DNA of 64,000 nucleotides, taken from the NCBI GenBank assembly GCA_021229015.1, contig CM037788.1, positions 42,165,810-42,229,809 of the forward strand, written 5' to 3'. The DNA is from Solen grandis (lineage: Eukaryota > Mollusca > Bivalvia > Adapedonta > Solenidae). Below, in pieces: positions 36,417-47,701 of this stretch. The position numbers and the translations under genes were made by a program. Numbering within the stretch: position 1 is the stretch's first letter; each line of letters begins with the position of its first letter. The notes under the pieces are model-generated. The model made no database searches. It saw nothing but the letters and a program-made list of their open reading frames with translations, and was not told where the DNA came from.

Positions 36417-36659
36417 TTATACAGCTGTTGACGCAAAACAAACATACAAAGACATAGAAATAAGCTGCCTTGTTCAGTAGTTTACTTTTCAGCCAAAACA
36501 ATAAATTCTACATATTTCTGGCTTTAAATCACAAATCAGATAAAATGATCTCTTCCACAATGACTAAAGCTCAAGCTGATAAATAAAAAATCTTCCTGAG
36601 AATTAGAAGAAGTCTGAAATCAATGATTAACCAGGGCTATAATTATCATTAGGTGAACA

Positions 36660-37545
36660 GTAACCTCTGCCAATAAAGCAGCTGTACCAAGCAATTGGCT
36701 GTACCAGCAGAACTGTCCAACAAGCACCTGTACCAAGCATCTGTCCAACAGCACTTACCAAGCATCACTACCAAGCAGTCAGCTGTACCAAGCAGTAAGC
36801 TGTGCCAACAACGCACCTGAAACAAGCAATTAGCTGTACCAAGCAGCTGCACCTGCACAAAGCAGTCACAGCTGTACTAAGCACCTGCACATGTACCAAA
36901 CAGACAGTTGAACCAAAGTCACCAGTATCAAGCAGGCAGCTGTACAAAGCACCTGCTTGTACCAAGCACCAGCTGTACCAAGCACCTGCACATGTACAAG
37001 CATTATTAATCACTGTACAAAGATTAAGACCATAAGCAGACATACAGCACTGCTGTACCAAAACAGTTACCAAGCCATGTACCAAGCAGTCAGCTAGTAC
37101 AAAGCAATGTACAAAGGAGACAGCTGTACCAAGCAGTCACCTGTACCAAGCACCTGCATATGTATAAAGGAGACAGCTGTACCAAGCAGTCACCTGTACC
37201 AAGCACCTGCACATGTACAAAGGAGACAGCTGTACCAAGCAGTCACCTGTACCAAGCACCTGCATATGTACAAAGGAGACAGCTGTACCAATGAGTCACC
37301 TGTACCAAGCACCTGCATATGTACAAAGGAGACAGCTGTACCAAGCAGTCAGCTACACGAAGCACCTGCATATGTACAAAGGAGACAGTTGTACCAAGCA
37401 GTCACCTGTACCAAGCACCTGCATATGTACAAAGGAGACAGCTGTACCAAGCAGTCAGCTACACGAAGCACCTGCATATGTACAAAGGAGACAGCTGTAC
37501 CAAGCAGTCAGCTACACGAAGCACCTGCATCTGCACCAAGCAGTC
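36660..37545 (+). repeat. 53-bp minisatellite (CTGTACCAAGCA family)
   Basis: From about 37116 to 37540 a 53-bp monomer repeats about eight times: gacagctgtaccaagcagtc, acctgtaccaagcacctgca, tatgtacaaagga. 36690-37115 holds degenerate variants built on ctgtaccaagca. Because 53 is not a multiple of three and the monomer has no stop in any forward frame, three long overlapping frames arise (37107-37619, 37213-37596, 37319-37552). I regard these as products of the repeat. Confidence 0.8.
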
Positions 37546-38345
37546 ACCTTAATGCACATAATTTACACTATAATCATATCTGTTCCATTCCATTAATTTT
37601 ATGCATTCCAAATATTTAATGATGATGCACTATGTACAAGTCAAAATAAAATAAAATATCTGTTTTGTTCTAACAAAGTTAACTCTTTGCTTCATAATTT
37701 TTTTTTCTTCTGGCAGGCCTACATAAATATCATAAATATATAGGTGGGTCCAATGAAGAATTATGAAATTGTTTTATTCCAGTGAGAATAAATTCAGATA
37801 TGAGTCACACTTTTCAGGATCATTAATTCACATGATATCTGGGTTATGTCCCTCCAATGGGAAAATAGATACAAAGTCCAAAGCTAGATAAGCTATGTAT
37901 CTGCTTAGGCATGCTATCAAAACATGTAAAAATGCAATTAGTTGAAGAAAAAAAAATGCTATCAAAACTTCAAAGCCGAAAAAAGCTTTAAGCAATTTCA
38001 ACATAATTAGCACATACATGATTTATTTCCTCTTGAAATATGCTGACACCCTACTGGTTTAGTAACCATGTCTTTCTGCTGCAAATACCATGTTATTTTC
38101 CTTGCTGGAGCTTATGTGTTTGCTAGGGACAGTTTTTGGGGTGAACAATTTTGGTATGCAATTAAAATCATGAATAACCTATTGCTTGAAAATCGGTGAG
38201 GTAAACATTCCATGCTCTGCAATGTTTATTTCACTTTTCAGTGAAATAATTCCAGAAGGAGGCATTGTCATTGGAGTTTTAGTATATTTACACAACACCT
38301 TTTGGCATTCATATAATAAGACCATCTATCATAGGTGAGTAATAA
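37546..38345. other. No gene recognised
   Basis: AT-rich sequence without coding pattern or repeat structure that I can support. Confidence 0.5.
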
Positions 38346-38347
38346 TA

Positions 38348-38507
38348 TACTACTCAAAATTTGATAGGGAACACTTATTCGATTGTATATATTTTTATGG
38401 GTATACAACAATAAATTAATTAATATCACTTTGAACTGATTAATTGTTGTATACCCATAAAAATATATACAATAGAATAAGTGTTCCCTATCAAAGTTTG
38501 AGTAGTA
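38348..38507. mobile_element. Tc1/mariner-type MITE, 160 bp foldback
   Basis: The two arms of about 65 bp (TACTACTCAAAATTTGATAG... and its inverse with CAAACTTTG) differ at only a few positions. TA is the outermost dinucleotide on both sides, consistent with a TA target duplication. The loop between the arms is about 20-30 bp. Confidence 0.75.
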
Positions 38508-38593
38508 TATATAGCCATGAGTGCAGTGCAATACCCCTCCCCACTCAGATAAGATCACCCAGCATAGATGGACGCTCTAATTGGGCAGACATT

Positions 38594-38622
38594 GCCTGGA
38601 TAGCATAGTGGTAACACATTTC
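38594..38622 (+). repeat. SINE-3 head, left part of an interrupted copy
   Basis: gcctggatagcatagtggta has the A-box pattern of a tRNA-derived SINE. The copy is broken at cacatttc by the hAT-like element and resumes at 40516 with catttcacttcttaccaatg and the B-box gggttcaatcc. Joining the two sides at the catttc duplication gives a normal SINE head like that at 53675. Confidence 0.7.
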
Positions 38623-40515
38623 CAGTGATCGGGAAAGGCATGCGCCATGCGCCATAGTCACATTAAAAATCAAAATGTCACATCGTTTTTTGCACTGGAT
38701 GCGCCCCTGTCGCATTCCAAATTTTCGGTCTCGCTAAATACTACAGCCTGCTTAAAGCATAGATACGAATACAGCCGAGACCAAATGAGGTGTTAACATA
38801 TCGCAGAGCAAACTCCGCGCACCGGTTACGTCACGCTAGGCTACTTTAACCACTGCCACCACACAAGTCACGTGATGATAGTTGATACCATGTGACCAAC
38901 ATTTATAGTTTTATAAATTAATGTTATATGATTTGATTTTTTACTTTTCTCGAAATCATGAATGTTATTTTCGTGAAATATAACGAAAATGATATGATAT
39001 AATTTATTATATTCAAAACTAGTCATAAGTGATAAAAGTAAATCCGGCCTATATCAGCCGAAATCTACTTCTGGTGGCAGTGGTTATCGACAACTGTAAG
39101 GGGAGGCAACTACTGCGGCGGAGTTCGATCGCAGAGAAGGAAAAGCATTATTAATCAACCAATCAGATTTCACCGAGGCATTGTTGTATCAACCAATCAG
39201 ATTGAGTCTTTTTTGCGTAAGAATTTGAAAGGGATCCGTGATTCTGATTGACGTCGGCCATCGGGGATTTGCCAAAAAAAAAAATCAAATGGCCAATCTT
39301 ATGTTAGCAGTTAAAACATTAGGGCAATCAAAATTACATTCGATATTCATCATAAATTTCTATTATGTGACAAATAAAAAACACGATTTAATTATATTCA
39401 GTGTATGATTCCTATCAGTTTATTTACTCCATTCCAGAAGTTTTTTTCGATCATAATCCCAAATCATCTTTCAAGAGCTTGTCCCATTTGGGAGGGACAG
39501 AGGGTCATAGTGTAACACATTCTCAAATTATCAGCACATTAACTAAATCTTAGTAAGGTGCAATATGGTCCAAGTAAAGGGAAAAAGCCCTGTTATTAGA
39601 ATGAGTTGAACTGGCCAGGTTTGAGTATAAATTATAGTGTGAGAAGCTGCCGATTATCTTGAAATGAATGCTTGCACAAGTGTCACCACATACCGCCCTC
39701 TGTGCCCCCTCCACTGATTCAGTTTCAACTTGTGTGACATCCACTCTACACATAGGAAGAAATAAACATATTGCAGCAGTAAAGTTCAAAGGGTGTGAAA
39801 CCGGCACATGCCAATGTCCGGTCTCCGTTTATCTCCAGTTGGCTGTGCTGATAGGGGTTTCTTACCTCTTTGAAATGCAGAGAGTTTCGTGTTTAGTGAT
39901 TGTTAGAGTGTTTGGATTAGGAAATACACTTGGACATTACCTGTTGTGTCTTACAACTGCTGCATTATGACATTATCAATCTTTTTTTTTTGTGTGTGTG
40001 TGTGTGTGTGTGTGTTGAATAGAAATATTTGATCATCTAGCTTCATTCAATTTTTTATCTTCGAGGAAAAAAAATATGGCTAGTAGATGTTTAATTAACT
40101 AAGAATAGTTGAAAGAGATCAGTTGACAGTGACCAAAACCTTTATTTATTTTTTTGTTAAATGATGATTGAATAATTGCATTATATTCATATTTTTATTT
40201 TTGATCAATTGGTTGGCCAAATGAATTTTAATTTTTGTTTTGTTACATGTTGTTCTGCTTTTTAATTAAAATATTAGTTTATCATTCAAAGTTTTTTGTT
40301 TTTGATTTTTTAAATCAATTTTCAATTGTACCATGGTTTGACTTTGTTGTTAATATTATGCATTTTAGACTCACTTTAAAAAAAGCAAGTTGTAGTTGTT
40401 TCATAAAATGTCACATTTGATCTTAAAAATGTCACATTAATTTTGAAATTGTCACATTGATTTTGCCACAGAAAGGGCCATTGTCACATTGATAAAAATT
40501 CTTTCCCGATCACTG
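38623..40515. mobile_element. hAT-like non-autonomous element, 1893 bp
   Basis: A perfect 15-bp TIR, CAGTGATCGGGAAAG / CTTTCCCGATCACTG, closes the element. The sequence catttc is present on both sides, a 6-bp target duplication. CAG-type ends fit the hAT superfamily. Right subterminal sequence repeats gtcacattgat / gtcacatttgat. The 100-codon frame at 39668-39970 has no transposase motif. A (GT)n tract lies at 39989-40015. An internal 15-bp inverted repeat (38847-38861 and 39072-39086) hints at a nested or composite origin. A decayed inverted relative lies at 49609-50506. Confidence 0.75.
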
Positions 40516-40735
40516 CATTTCACTTCTTACCAATGCATCCAGGGTTCAATCCAAGGTGACATATGAGAGATGGCGGTCGCCTGTCCAGACACCTGGGTTT
40601 TCTCCAGGTGTTTTGGTTTCCTCCCACAATAATGATCACATATATTATCATTCCGAGCTATTGAGAATGATTTATTTAAGTTGTAAGAACTTGTTTCATA
40701 ACAAATGTAAAATAAATAAAGTTTAAACTACCAAA
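40516..40735 (+). repeat. SINE-3 body, right part of the interrupted copy
   Basis: It begins catttcacttcttacc, carries the B box gggttcaatcc at 40543, then ctgggttttctccaggtgtt, ggtttcctcccacaataatg and a aaataaataaagtt tail. The intact counterpart is at 53675-53922. Confidence 0.7.
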
Positions 40736-41082
40736 ATCATGACACTGAAAATAAAAAAATAGTTTCTCAGTTTAAGGTAATAAAATTTGAATACTCAAAA
40801 AAAAGATCCAAAACCTTGGGACTTGATAATTTTTCCTCACTGGGGCAAGTAATATGCATCCAAAATAAGATTAACCAAGTACAATAGTCTGAATATGTTT
40901 TACCTGTACAACTGCCTTAAAATGATGTACCAATGAAATCCTATTTGTGTTCAAATTTATTTCTGCTATTCATACACGTAATTGTTTGATCATATCTTGA
41001 TGAATATATCAGATGGTGGGAAAACTGTACTTCCCTAAAGACTGAACACTTTTATTAATTCAATCACCAATACTTTTTCTCC

Positions 41083-41205
41083 TTAACCCTTTCCCTCATA
41101 TATACTCATTTTGACGCCCTCAATAGGTATCACATAAAGCCTGATCTGGTTTTATGTTGTTCGCATAGGTCTTTTCATGGTGTCCTCTATGAGGGAAAGG
41201 GTTAA
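41083..41205. mobile_element. piggyBac-type MITE, 123 bp
   Basis: TTAA followed by CCCTTTCCCTCATA at the left; TATGAGGGAAAGGG followed by TTAA at the right. The TTAA duplications and CCC-starting TIRs are known features of piggyBac elements. The interior contains ttttgacgccctcaatag and aaagcctgatctgg, both also found at 46450-46495. Confidence 0.75.
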
Positions 41206-41473
41206 CCAGATCAACTAAACACTACACTAACAACATCGTTATTACCACCCTTTACATTGTTATTGAATAACACTGATATTTTTTTTATAAAGACCTCCCC
41301 CACTTTCAGGGCCATTTTGATTCTGGAATCACTGCATTACACAATTTTAGCCATAAGAAAACCACTTACTGTTATCAAAGTATTGATGTCAAACAAACTG
41401 GGCAATGCAAGGGAGACCACTTTGAAGGATATGATCAGAGCTTTTTTCGCAAATTTGACACTGAGGCTGACAA

Positions 41474-41682
41474 CAGGCGTGCGTTCAGTATGACAAACCG
41501 TATGCAACCCGTCGCTTACATTCATCTATGGAGTTGTCTTGGGACCATATAGCATGCTGTTCACGTGCTCCTTGTGTTGTACATGGTTTACGTCAACATC
41601 GTGGTTTATGACACTGAGAGAATTTCATAGCTGATTGTAAGCGTATGGTTGCATACGGTTTGTTAAACTGAACGCACGCCTG
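41474..41682. mobile_element. Long-TIR MITE, 209 bp
   Basis: The arms CAGGCGTGCGTTCAGT...ACAAACCGTATGCAACC are inverted at the right end (GGTTGCATACGGTTTGT... ACTGAACGCACGCCTG) with few mismatches over about 46 bp. CpG content is higher than in the surroundings. No exact target duplication is clear, so the superfamily is unassigned. The frames at 41257-41493 and 41337-41525 run into it and are discounted. Confidence 0.7.
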
Positions 41683-44600
41683 GCTACATCCCAAATCTTA
41701 CAATTAGAGATGTTTGCAACCTTAGAGAATGAGTTCTCAAAAAGGTAGTTAATTCCTGTTTAATTTTGATAATACATAACTGATACTTCATATGACTTTA
41801 ACCATGTTAAGATTACATAATTACACCATGGAAATTCTTAATGCTACCAATTGATAATCTGTGATATTATAATTAAGTTTAAGTACACAGTGTCACTCAA
41901 GTATCCATTGAAACCAATGAACTGCATTACTGTATTTAGATGCTTGTCAATCAGCCAGACAATGGCAGTGGCATATGCTATTTATATATCAAAACATATT
42001 TCTTATAACGCAGGTCAATATAATTATGGCTTCAAAGGCCACAATAGCTGCAAAAATAATTGCAATTATGATATAATATACATTAATATATTTTCCTTTC
42101 AAGCACTTATCTAAAAATTTATACACTATAAAATTTCCCGAATCAATTAATGCCAAGTTTAGGGCACAGGTTTACAATCCTCATTCTCAATAAGTAACAA
42201 ATTTTTGTTGCGATTAACAGCTTAGGTCAATAAAAAAGAAGACCTTAAAAAAGAAAACCCTAATAATTACATAGTATGTTAGTACATGAAGCTAGACTGT
42301 ATTACATGTTTACTGTACCATAACACCACAACTAAGAACAGACACACAAATAGACAGACCAAAAAATAATAATAACACTTGTTGATGTCTATGTATTACT
42401 TTCTTGACTTCCTAGAACTCTCCTCCAAAACTGAAAATTTTCTTTTTATGAACGTTTGTAGAACATCTTTCTGTGATAAAAAGAAAATGTGAAGAAAATA
42501 ATTGTATCTATTCAATTCAATATTGTAACTGTGTTTCACATGTCTAGGTATTGTTATTTTTGAGACGGTTTATGAAATAAAAGATACCAGGATAACAAAA
42601 GAAATTAGAGATACTCTCGTAATCTAATACAGAAACGCTATCTAGGGAAATTCTCAGAATCTTTTTAGGAATTAAGGAGTCATATGAGAAAACAACCAGA
42701 GTTTAAAATCCTATAAATACTCCGACAAGATAATTTGTGAGTAATAATATTTATGACTTGAAGAGTTTTGAGGTATTTTTTTTATTTATTTTATTTACAA
42801 ATTTTCTTTTCCTGTAAGTTATTTATGAGGAGTAATTTTTCATGCTAAAATGATTGGATTACAGTCAGATATGTGCTCGTCCATAAAATATTCATAATTG
42901 TGTAATTTGCTATACATAGGGTTGACAAATTAACAAACTACTTTACCTGCTTGTAAGTACCAGTAGCTTTGAGATGAGAATGTAACATTGTAAGGTTTCT
43001 GCTTTTTTTTTTTGAAAGCTTAGACCTAATGTGGAAATGTTACATGCCAATTTACCTTTTACTGTATTTTACAATGTCAGACAGCTTTTAGCCATTACAG
43101 AAAAATAAATCTTTCTACTAAGTTTGTACTAAAATATCAGTCAATTCAGATCAAATTAGAATTTGGTTGCCAGTACATGTATATCCCTCTACACAGTATA
43201 TTACTTAAAGGAAAGCACATACTGGGTGCAGATGAAAAATCAATAAAAATGGCAAAGTCAGACACCTGTGTCATTTAATCCAATCAACACACATTCTTTT
43301 GCTTCCTAATAATGAACAATTGTGGAATACTCTGATGGTTTTGCTTATAATATCTGTTACATTTTACACGCTCTCTACCGACTTGCGTTTTATCTGCAGA
43401 TTCGGGTGAGAGTAGAGGAAAATGTGTGATGGACTGACTTTTAGTGTCTATTGGCAGCTTGCAAGTATATTTAAAGTGTGCCAAGGATCCCCAAATTAAC
43501 TAATGTTACAACCCACTTTAAGAAGACTTGTTTGTTATGTTTCAGTCATAGTTTATCTTTTGATTATATATGAAATTAAGTTTAGTTGAAATTCGAAACT
43601 AATCCGTAATCTCAAAATGGCTGTCTCCAAAGTTATTTTTACTTATAATTAGTAACCTGTTTAAATGAAGACGAGGTGATATAAAAGCTAAGACTGAGAA
43701 GGATATTATTTTTTTTTTGTCTCAGCCTCAAAAAAAAAAAAAAAAAAGTTGAGGGGTAAAATATTGGGTTGGTTGGGAAACCAGAAACAAACCCTCAGGT
43801 TGAAAATTCCTAATACCAGGGTACAAAATTATCACCTGTTACCCAATGTCAGCCTTTTCTATTTTGATACCTTGTGTACTTCTATTCTTTATAATATAAT
43901 TTATATATATACATGTGAATAATGATAACTATATTCTGTCAAGAAATTATTGTTCATGTTTGTACAAAGTCTGTATTGTTAAGCACTTAGTGAAATGTGT
44001 TAAAATCAATGTCTAAAATTGTTACTTATCAAAGGTCTTACATATAAATACCAATCAATCACAGGTTGTAAATACCAATCAATCATTTTTTTATGTAACA
44101 ATATTGTATGAGAAAACAGAGGCCACCCTGATCAGACAGCTCCATTCTCCATGCTTGCTTAAGTGTCAAAACTCAGGTGAGGTAACAGAGTAGCTCCAAG
44201 GGAGTCAGCTTGCCTTCTCAAATTACACATCATCTCATCATAAAAACAGCTTATCTTCATAGTGCAGTAGCATAACACATCCATACCATTACAGGACCAA
44301 TTAAGACAATTAAATTCTTCAAGGATAATTGATTAATTTTAGAATATTCTAATTAGGAAATTACAATGTCCTGAACTTTAATTATTCCATTTATGTTTCT
44401 TTTTAATTGCTGGTAAAATGTCAATAGAAAATATCCAGACAATTTATACCAAGAATGTTTTAGGATGTGAAAAGATCAGTTCCCTATATACATTTCCCAT
44501 TCACCAAGATTAACTTTTGAATGTAGTTTTTCCAAGTAAAACATATTTCAATTTGTTAAACATAAGGGTTTCCCAAACGCATGATTGGTCAGTTGATCTT

Positions 44601-44985
44601 TTGGGTACCAGGGACAAGTTGCTCAGACAAGGTGTTGCAAGGTCATATATTCCTTTTTTTTTAACTATTTGCTCTATGCACAAATTTTACTTTTATTTTT
44701 GGTGATAACATTACAAGATGGCATCTAATGTTGACATCATTAACTGTCCATTTAAACAAATATTCTGCAAGATTTAGCACATGATCTGGCACATAAATAC
44801 TATTTGAAGAATTCTTTCTTCTGCCTTAAAACTTATTTTTGCAACATCCAGTTGCATAGAAGTCAACAGGAAATAGTTTCACAACTTATCAAAATCTTCA
44901 TCTGAGCAACATGCCATCATACAGAAACTTAAGTTTTAACAATTATGCATAGATACAGTGTCCAATTTAACAAAAAAACGTTGGA
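41683..44985. other. No gene recognised
   Basis: Unique-looking AT-rich sequence. A and T runs flank each other at 43708-43748. I found no splice-bounded open segment, SINE head or transposon end that I can support. Confidence 0.5.
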
Positions 44986-45233
44986 AATGGATTGTGCTCC
45001 CAAACTACGCTTTCTCACAGGATTCAACAAATAGCAATAACTCAAAAATATGATGTGATAAGTTAAGGTTCTTGTGCACTGCATGAGGTCTATCCACTTA
45101 TGAAGCATCAAGATTATATGTCTCATAGTGCATGAGAAATGCTCCCGGCAATAATTAAGTATGAAATTTAACAAAGGGCAATAACTCCAAAAATATGACA
45201 TGCCGAGTTATGGTTCTTGTTCACTGCCACTCT
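44986..45233 (+). repeat. Tandem repeat with gggcaataactcc, left part
   Basis: Two monomers carry gcaataactccaaaaatatga, gttatggttcttgttcactg and catagtgcatgagaaatgct. The array is interrupted at 45234 by the TIR element and resumes at about 46035 (cattctcctctatcaggtca ... catagtgcatgagtaatgct). The same monomer family appears at 57230-57500. Confidence 0.65.
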
Positions 45234-46034
45234 CAGACCTGTTTACCCCTTTCAAGGCGTGTCAGTAGCCTGGCAGTGTTTCATCGGTAGTTATTGATAC
45301 CTGTCAGTAGTCTTTAATTCTTAGTGTAATTATACCTATTTATCATGACTGTAGGAATTAATTACTTATACACAAACATGCATAAGTTGATGCTCATTTT
45401 TGGGGATAACAATTTTCACAGGAATTAACTAACTATTCAATAAAAAAAAAAATGAATTATATCCCATATGGAGACTATCTAACATTTCATTACAATAGTT
45501 ACTGACTTACATCTGAAATATAAACTAGAAACACTTAAGAAGATATTGATGCAGTTAAAGAAGTTATACTTGTCTGTTTTTACTTTAGTTTGACACTGTC
45601 TTCATGTTGATTACTATCAATATGCTTTCATTCCAGTTACACGCCATGCAATGCACAAAGTATGCTCAGCCTTTTGAAGAAGGCTATAGACCAGGCCTTA
45701 GTTCCTTATACGATGATAGAAAACATTGTGAGCTTAATTTTGTTGGGTTTTTCTCCATCTTCAACATGAAAGAGTACTACCAAAACGTCGCTACCATTAA
45801 ATCAGAGTATTTAGAACACAAATAAAACACATGTTTAGATGCTTACTAAATATAACTTACAACTTAAAGTACCTTAATGTGCGCAAAGCACACTATTTAT
45901 CGGAAAGTGACTAAAAAACGTAACAAAGTTGTTTTTTGCAGATTTCTGTAGAATTTTCAGTATTAATCCATAGTGCGTATTTCATACATCAAATCAGTAG
46001 GAAAAACGGACAATCCGTAGGGGTAAACAGGTCT
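45234..46034. mobile_element. TIR element of about 800 bp carrying an ORF
   Basis: The ends are CAGACCTGTTTACCCCT and AGGGGTAAACAGGTCTG, perfect inverted repeats. The flanks ccactctc and gcattctc agree at 6 of 8 positions, compatible with a diverged 8-bp hAT-type duplication if the tips are taken one base in. It sits within the gggcaataactcc tandem repeat. It holds the terminal-exon-like ORF described separately. No transposase motif is visible. Confidence 0.65.
45589..45825 (+). CDS. Terminal-exon-like ORF inside the TIR element
   Basis: An acceptor with a good pyrimidine tract (ttgtctgtttttactttag, AG at 45587-45588) opens directly into 78 codons and a stop. The frame begins FDTVFMLITINMLSF and contains FEEGYRPGLSSLYDD, NFVGFFSIFNMKEYY and SEYLEHK before the stop. 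A second acceptor-like cattccag lies in frame inside it. AATAAA overlaps the stop codon (about 45822). Composition looks protein-like, with mixed charged and aromatic residues. I do not recognise the family. It could be the last exon of an element-encoded protein, a captured host exon, or chance. Confidence 0.3.
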   Translation, partial: FDTVFMLITINMLSFQLHAMQCTKYAQPFEEGYRPGLSSLYDDRKHCELNFVGFFSIFNMKEYYQNVATIKSEYLEHK

Positions 46035-46430
46035 GCATTCTCCTCTATCAGGTCAATCCACCTTTTGAGTTTCAAGGTCATATGTCTCATAGTGCATGAG
46101 TAATGCTCCAAATCAAAACTAGATGCCCAAGGGCAACATGTCAAGCCCGCCAAAGGATACCATATTGAACAGAATACCTATGAGAGACATTGTAGAAGTT
46201 GTTGTTGTTTAAAAATTTAATGAAGTTTCATCTGTGTGGATTACAGCATTGTGTATATAATCCTGGGTGTGAACTGCAGTTTCTCAAGTCAAATTTACAA
46301 AAGGTACATTATGTATATAGTTGGTATGTTATAATAAAATGGTTAATCCCTGCCAGGGAAAATGACGTGCTTAAAGAGATTGATATTATTCACTTAAGGT
46401 GGGTATAAATCAGGATGTAGAGTTTCCTAA

Positions 46431-46600
46431 ACCCTTTACTTCATACATATGCTTTTTGACGCCCCTAATATGTACCTTATAAAGCCTGATCTGCAAAAAA
46501 CAACAGTTAAACCTTACCAAATTTAATGGTAAAAACCTCATTTCCAAATGACTGAGGAGCAACGAACAGCATAAAACCTGATAAGCCTGCGAGTTACTCA
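46431..46600. repeat. Decayed relative of the 41083 piggyBac-type MITE
   Basis: taaaccctttacttcataca, ttttgacgcccctaatatgt and aaagcctgatctg align with the left half of the MITE at 41083-41205. The right part instead carries cataaaacctgataagcctg, a string I associate with another dispersed bivalve repeat. The right TIR is not evident. Confidence 0.5.
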
Positions 46601-46789
46601 ACAGGCCCATGCAACAGACCATACTCACAAATAAAACATTTCTACCAAATCATTTCAAATTCTATTCATTCCTTTCTAAGCAAGGAAAAAAGTACAAAAA
46701 GTGTAAAGTGTTTGTTTTATTATAGTGTCACCCCTATTGAAAGGGCCAGTCAATTTTGACTAATGAGACACCTCTTTTATTCCACATGT

Positions 46790-46956
46790 ACCTTCCCAGT
46801 TCCCTCTTATATGCCAGGCATCAGGCAGGAAGGCAACCAGTACCATTATTTAACTAGTTGGCGGCTCACCAACCGGCCATATTAGAATGATCCTCTGCCA
46901 GGGATTGAACCTTCGACCTCCTGCTCCCGAAGCGGACCACTAGGCCATGGGATCAG
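46790..46956 (-). repeat. tRNA-derived SINE-4
   Basis: On the minus strand it starts with A-box-like catggcctagtggtccgctt and B-box gaaggttcaatccctggcag, followed by a body with gccggttggtgagccgcc and tgcctggcatataagaggga. The tRNA-like head is well preserved. It is not a tRNA gene: the head runs straight into the SINE body without a proper acceptor stem end. Confidence 0.65.
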
Positions 46957-46965
46957 TTATGTTTT

Positions 46966-47701
46966 AGAACTCTGACCTCCAACTGTGACCTTGACCTTTG
47001 AGCTATGACTCTGGTACTTGTGCATGACACTCTGTTGCACTCCGTCTCAATGAGCTTGACATTTGTGCCAAATTATTTGAAAATCCTTCCATCCATGATG
47101 AAGTTACAGCCTGGACAAGCAAAAAAGTACTTTTTTTGTTACTTTGACCTCCATCTGTGACCTTGACCTTTGAGCTACGAAATCTAGTTCTTGTGCATGA
47201 CACTCTGTCTCAATGAGCTTGACATTTGTGCCAAATTATTTGAGAATCCTCAATCCATGATGAAGTTACAACCCAGACAAGCAAAAAAGTACATATTTTA
47301 ACATTTTACCTCCATCTATGACCTTGACCTTTGAGCTATGAATCTGGTTCTTGTGCATGACACTCCGTCTCACTGAGCTTGCCATTTGTGCCAAATTATT
47401 TGAGAATCCTTCAATCCATGATGAAGTTACAACCTGGACAAGCAAAAAAGTACATGTTTTTAACCTTTGACCTCCATCTGTGACCTTGACCTTTGAGCTA
47501 TGAATCTGGTTCTTGAGCATGACACTCCGTCTCACTGAGCCTGCCATTTGTGCCAAATTATTTGAGAATCCTTCCATTCATGATGAAGTTATAGCCTGGA
47601 CAAGACCAAATCCAGATTGACGGACAGACGCACACATGCACGCACATACATACACCGAACCGCCATTGTGACAACTAAGTCGAGCTCACCGCAAGCAGGC
47701 T
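46966..47701 (+). repeat. Tandem array of about 165-bp monomers up to the gap
   Basis: Four monomers start near 46972, 47148, 47308 and 47469: gacctccatctgtgaccttg, acctttgagctatgaatctg, gttcttgtgcatgacactcc, gccaaattatttgagaatcc and atgatgaagttacaacctgg. The array closes with gacggacagacgcacac and a CA-rich segment, then the N gap. This is a cousin of the E-type elements in layout, but its 3' stem-loop is not visible before the gap. Confidence 0.75.

Noticed and set aside
37107..37619. 170-codon frame, the longest in the window
   Set aside because: It is produced by the stop-free 53-bp minisatellite. The same is true in the other two frames, and there is no promoter, splice or domain evidence.
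39668..39970. 100-codon frame inside the hAT-like element
   Set aside because: It has no transposase motif, and a competing frame lies on the other strand (39550-39807). Composition is unremarkable.
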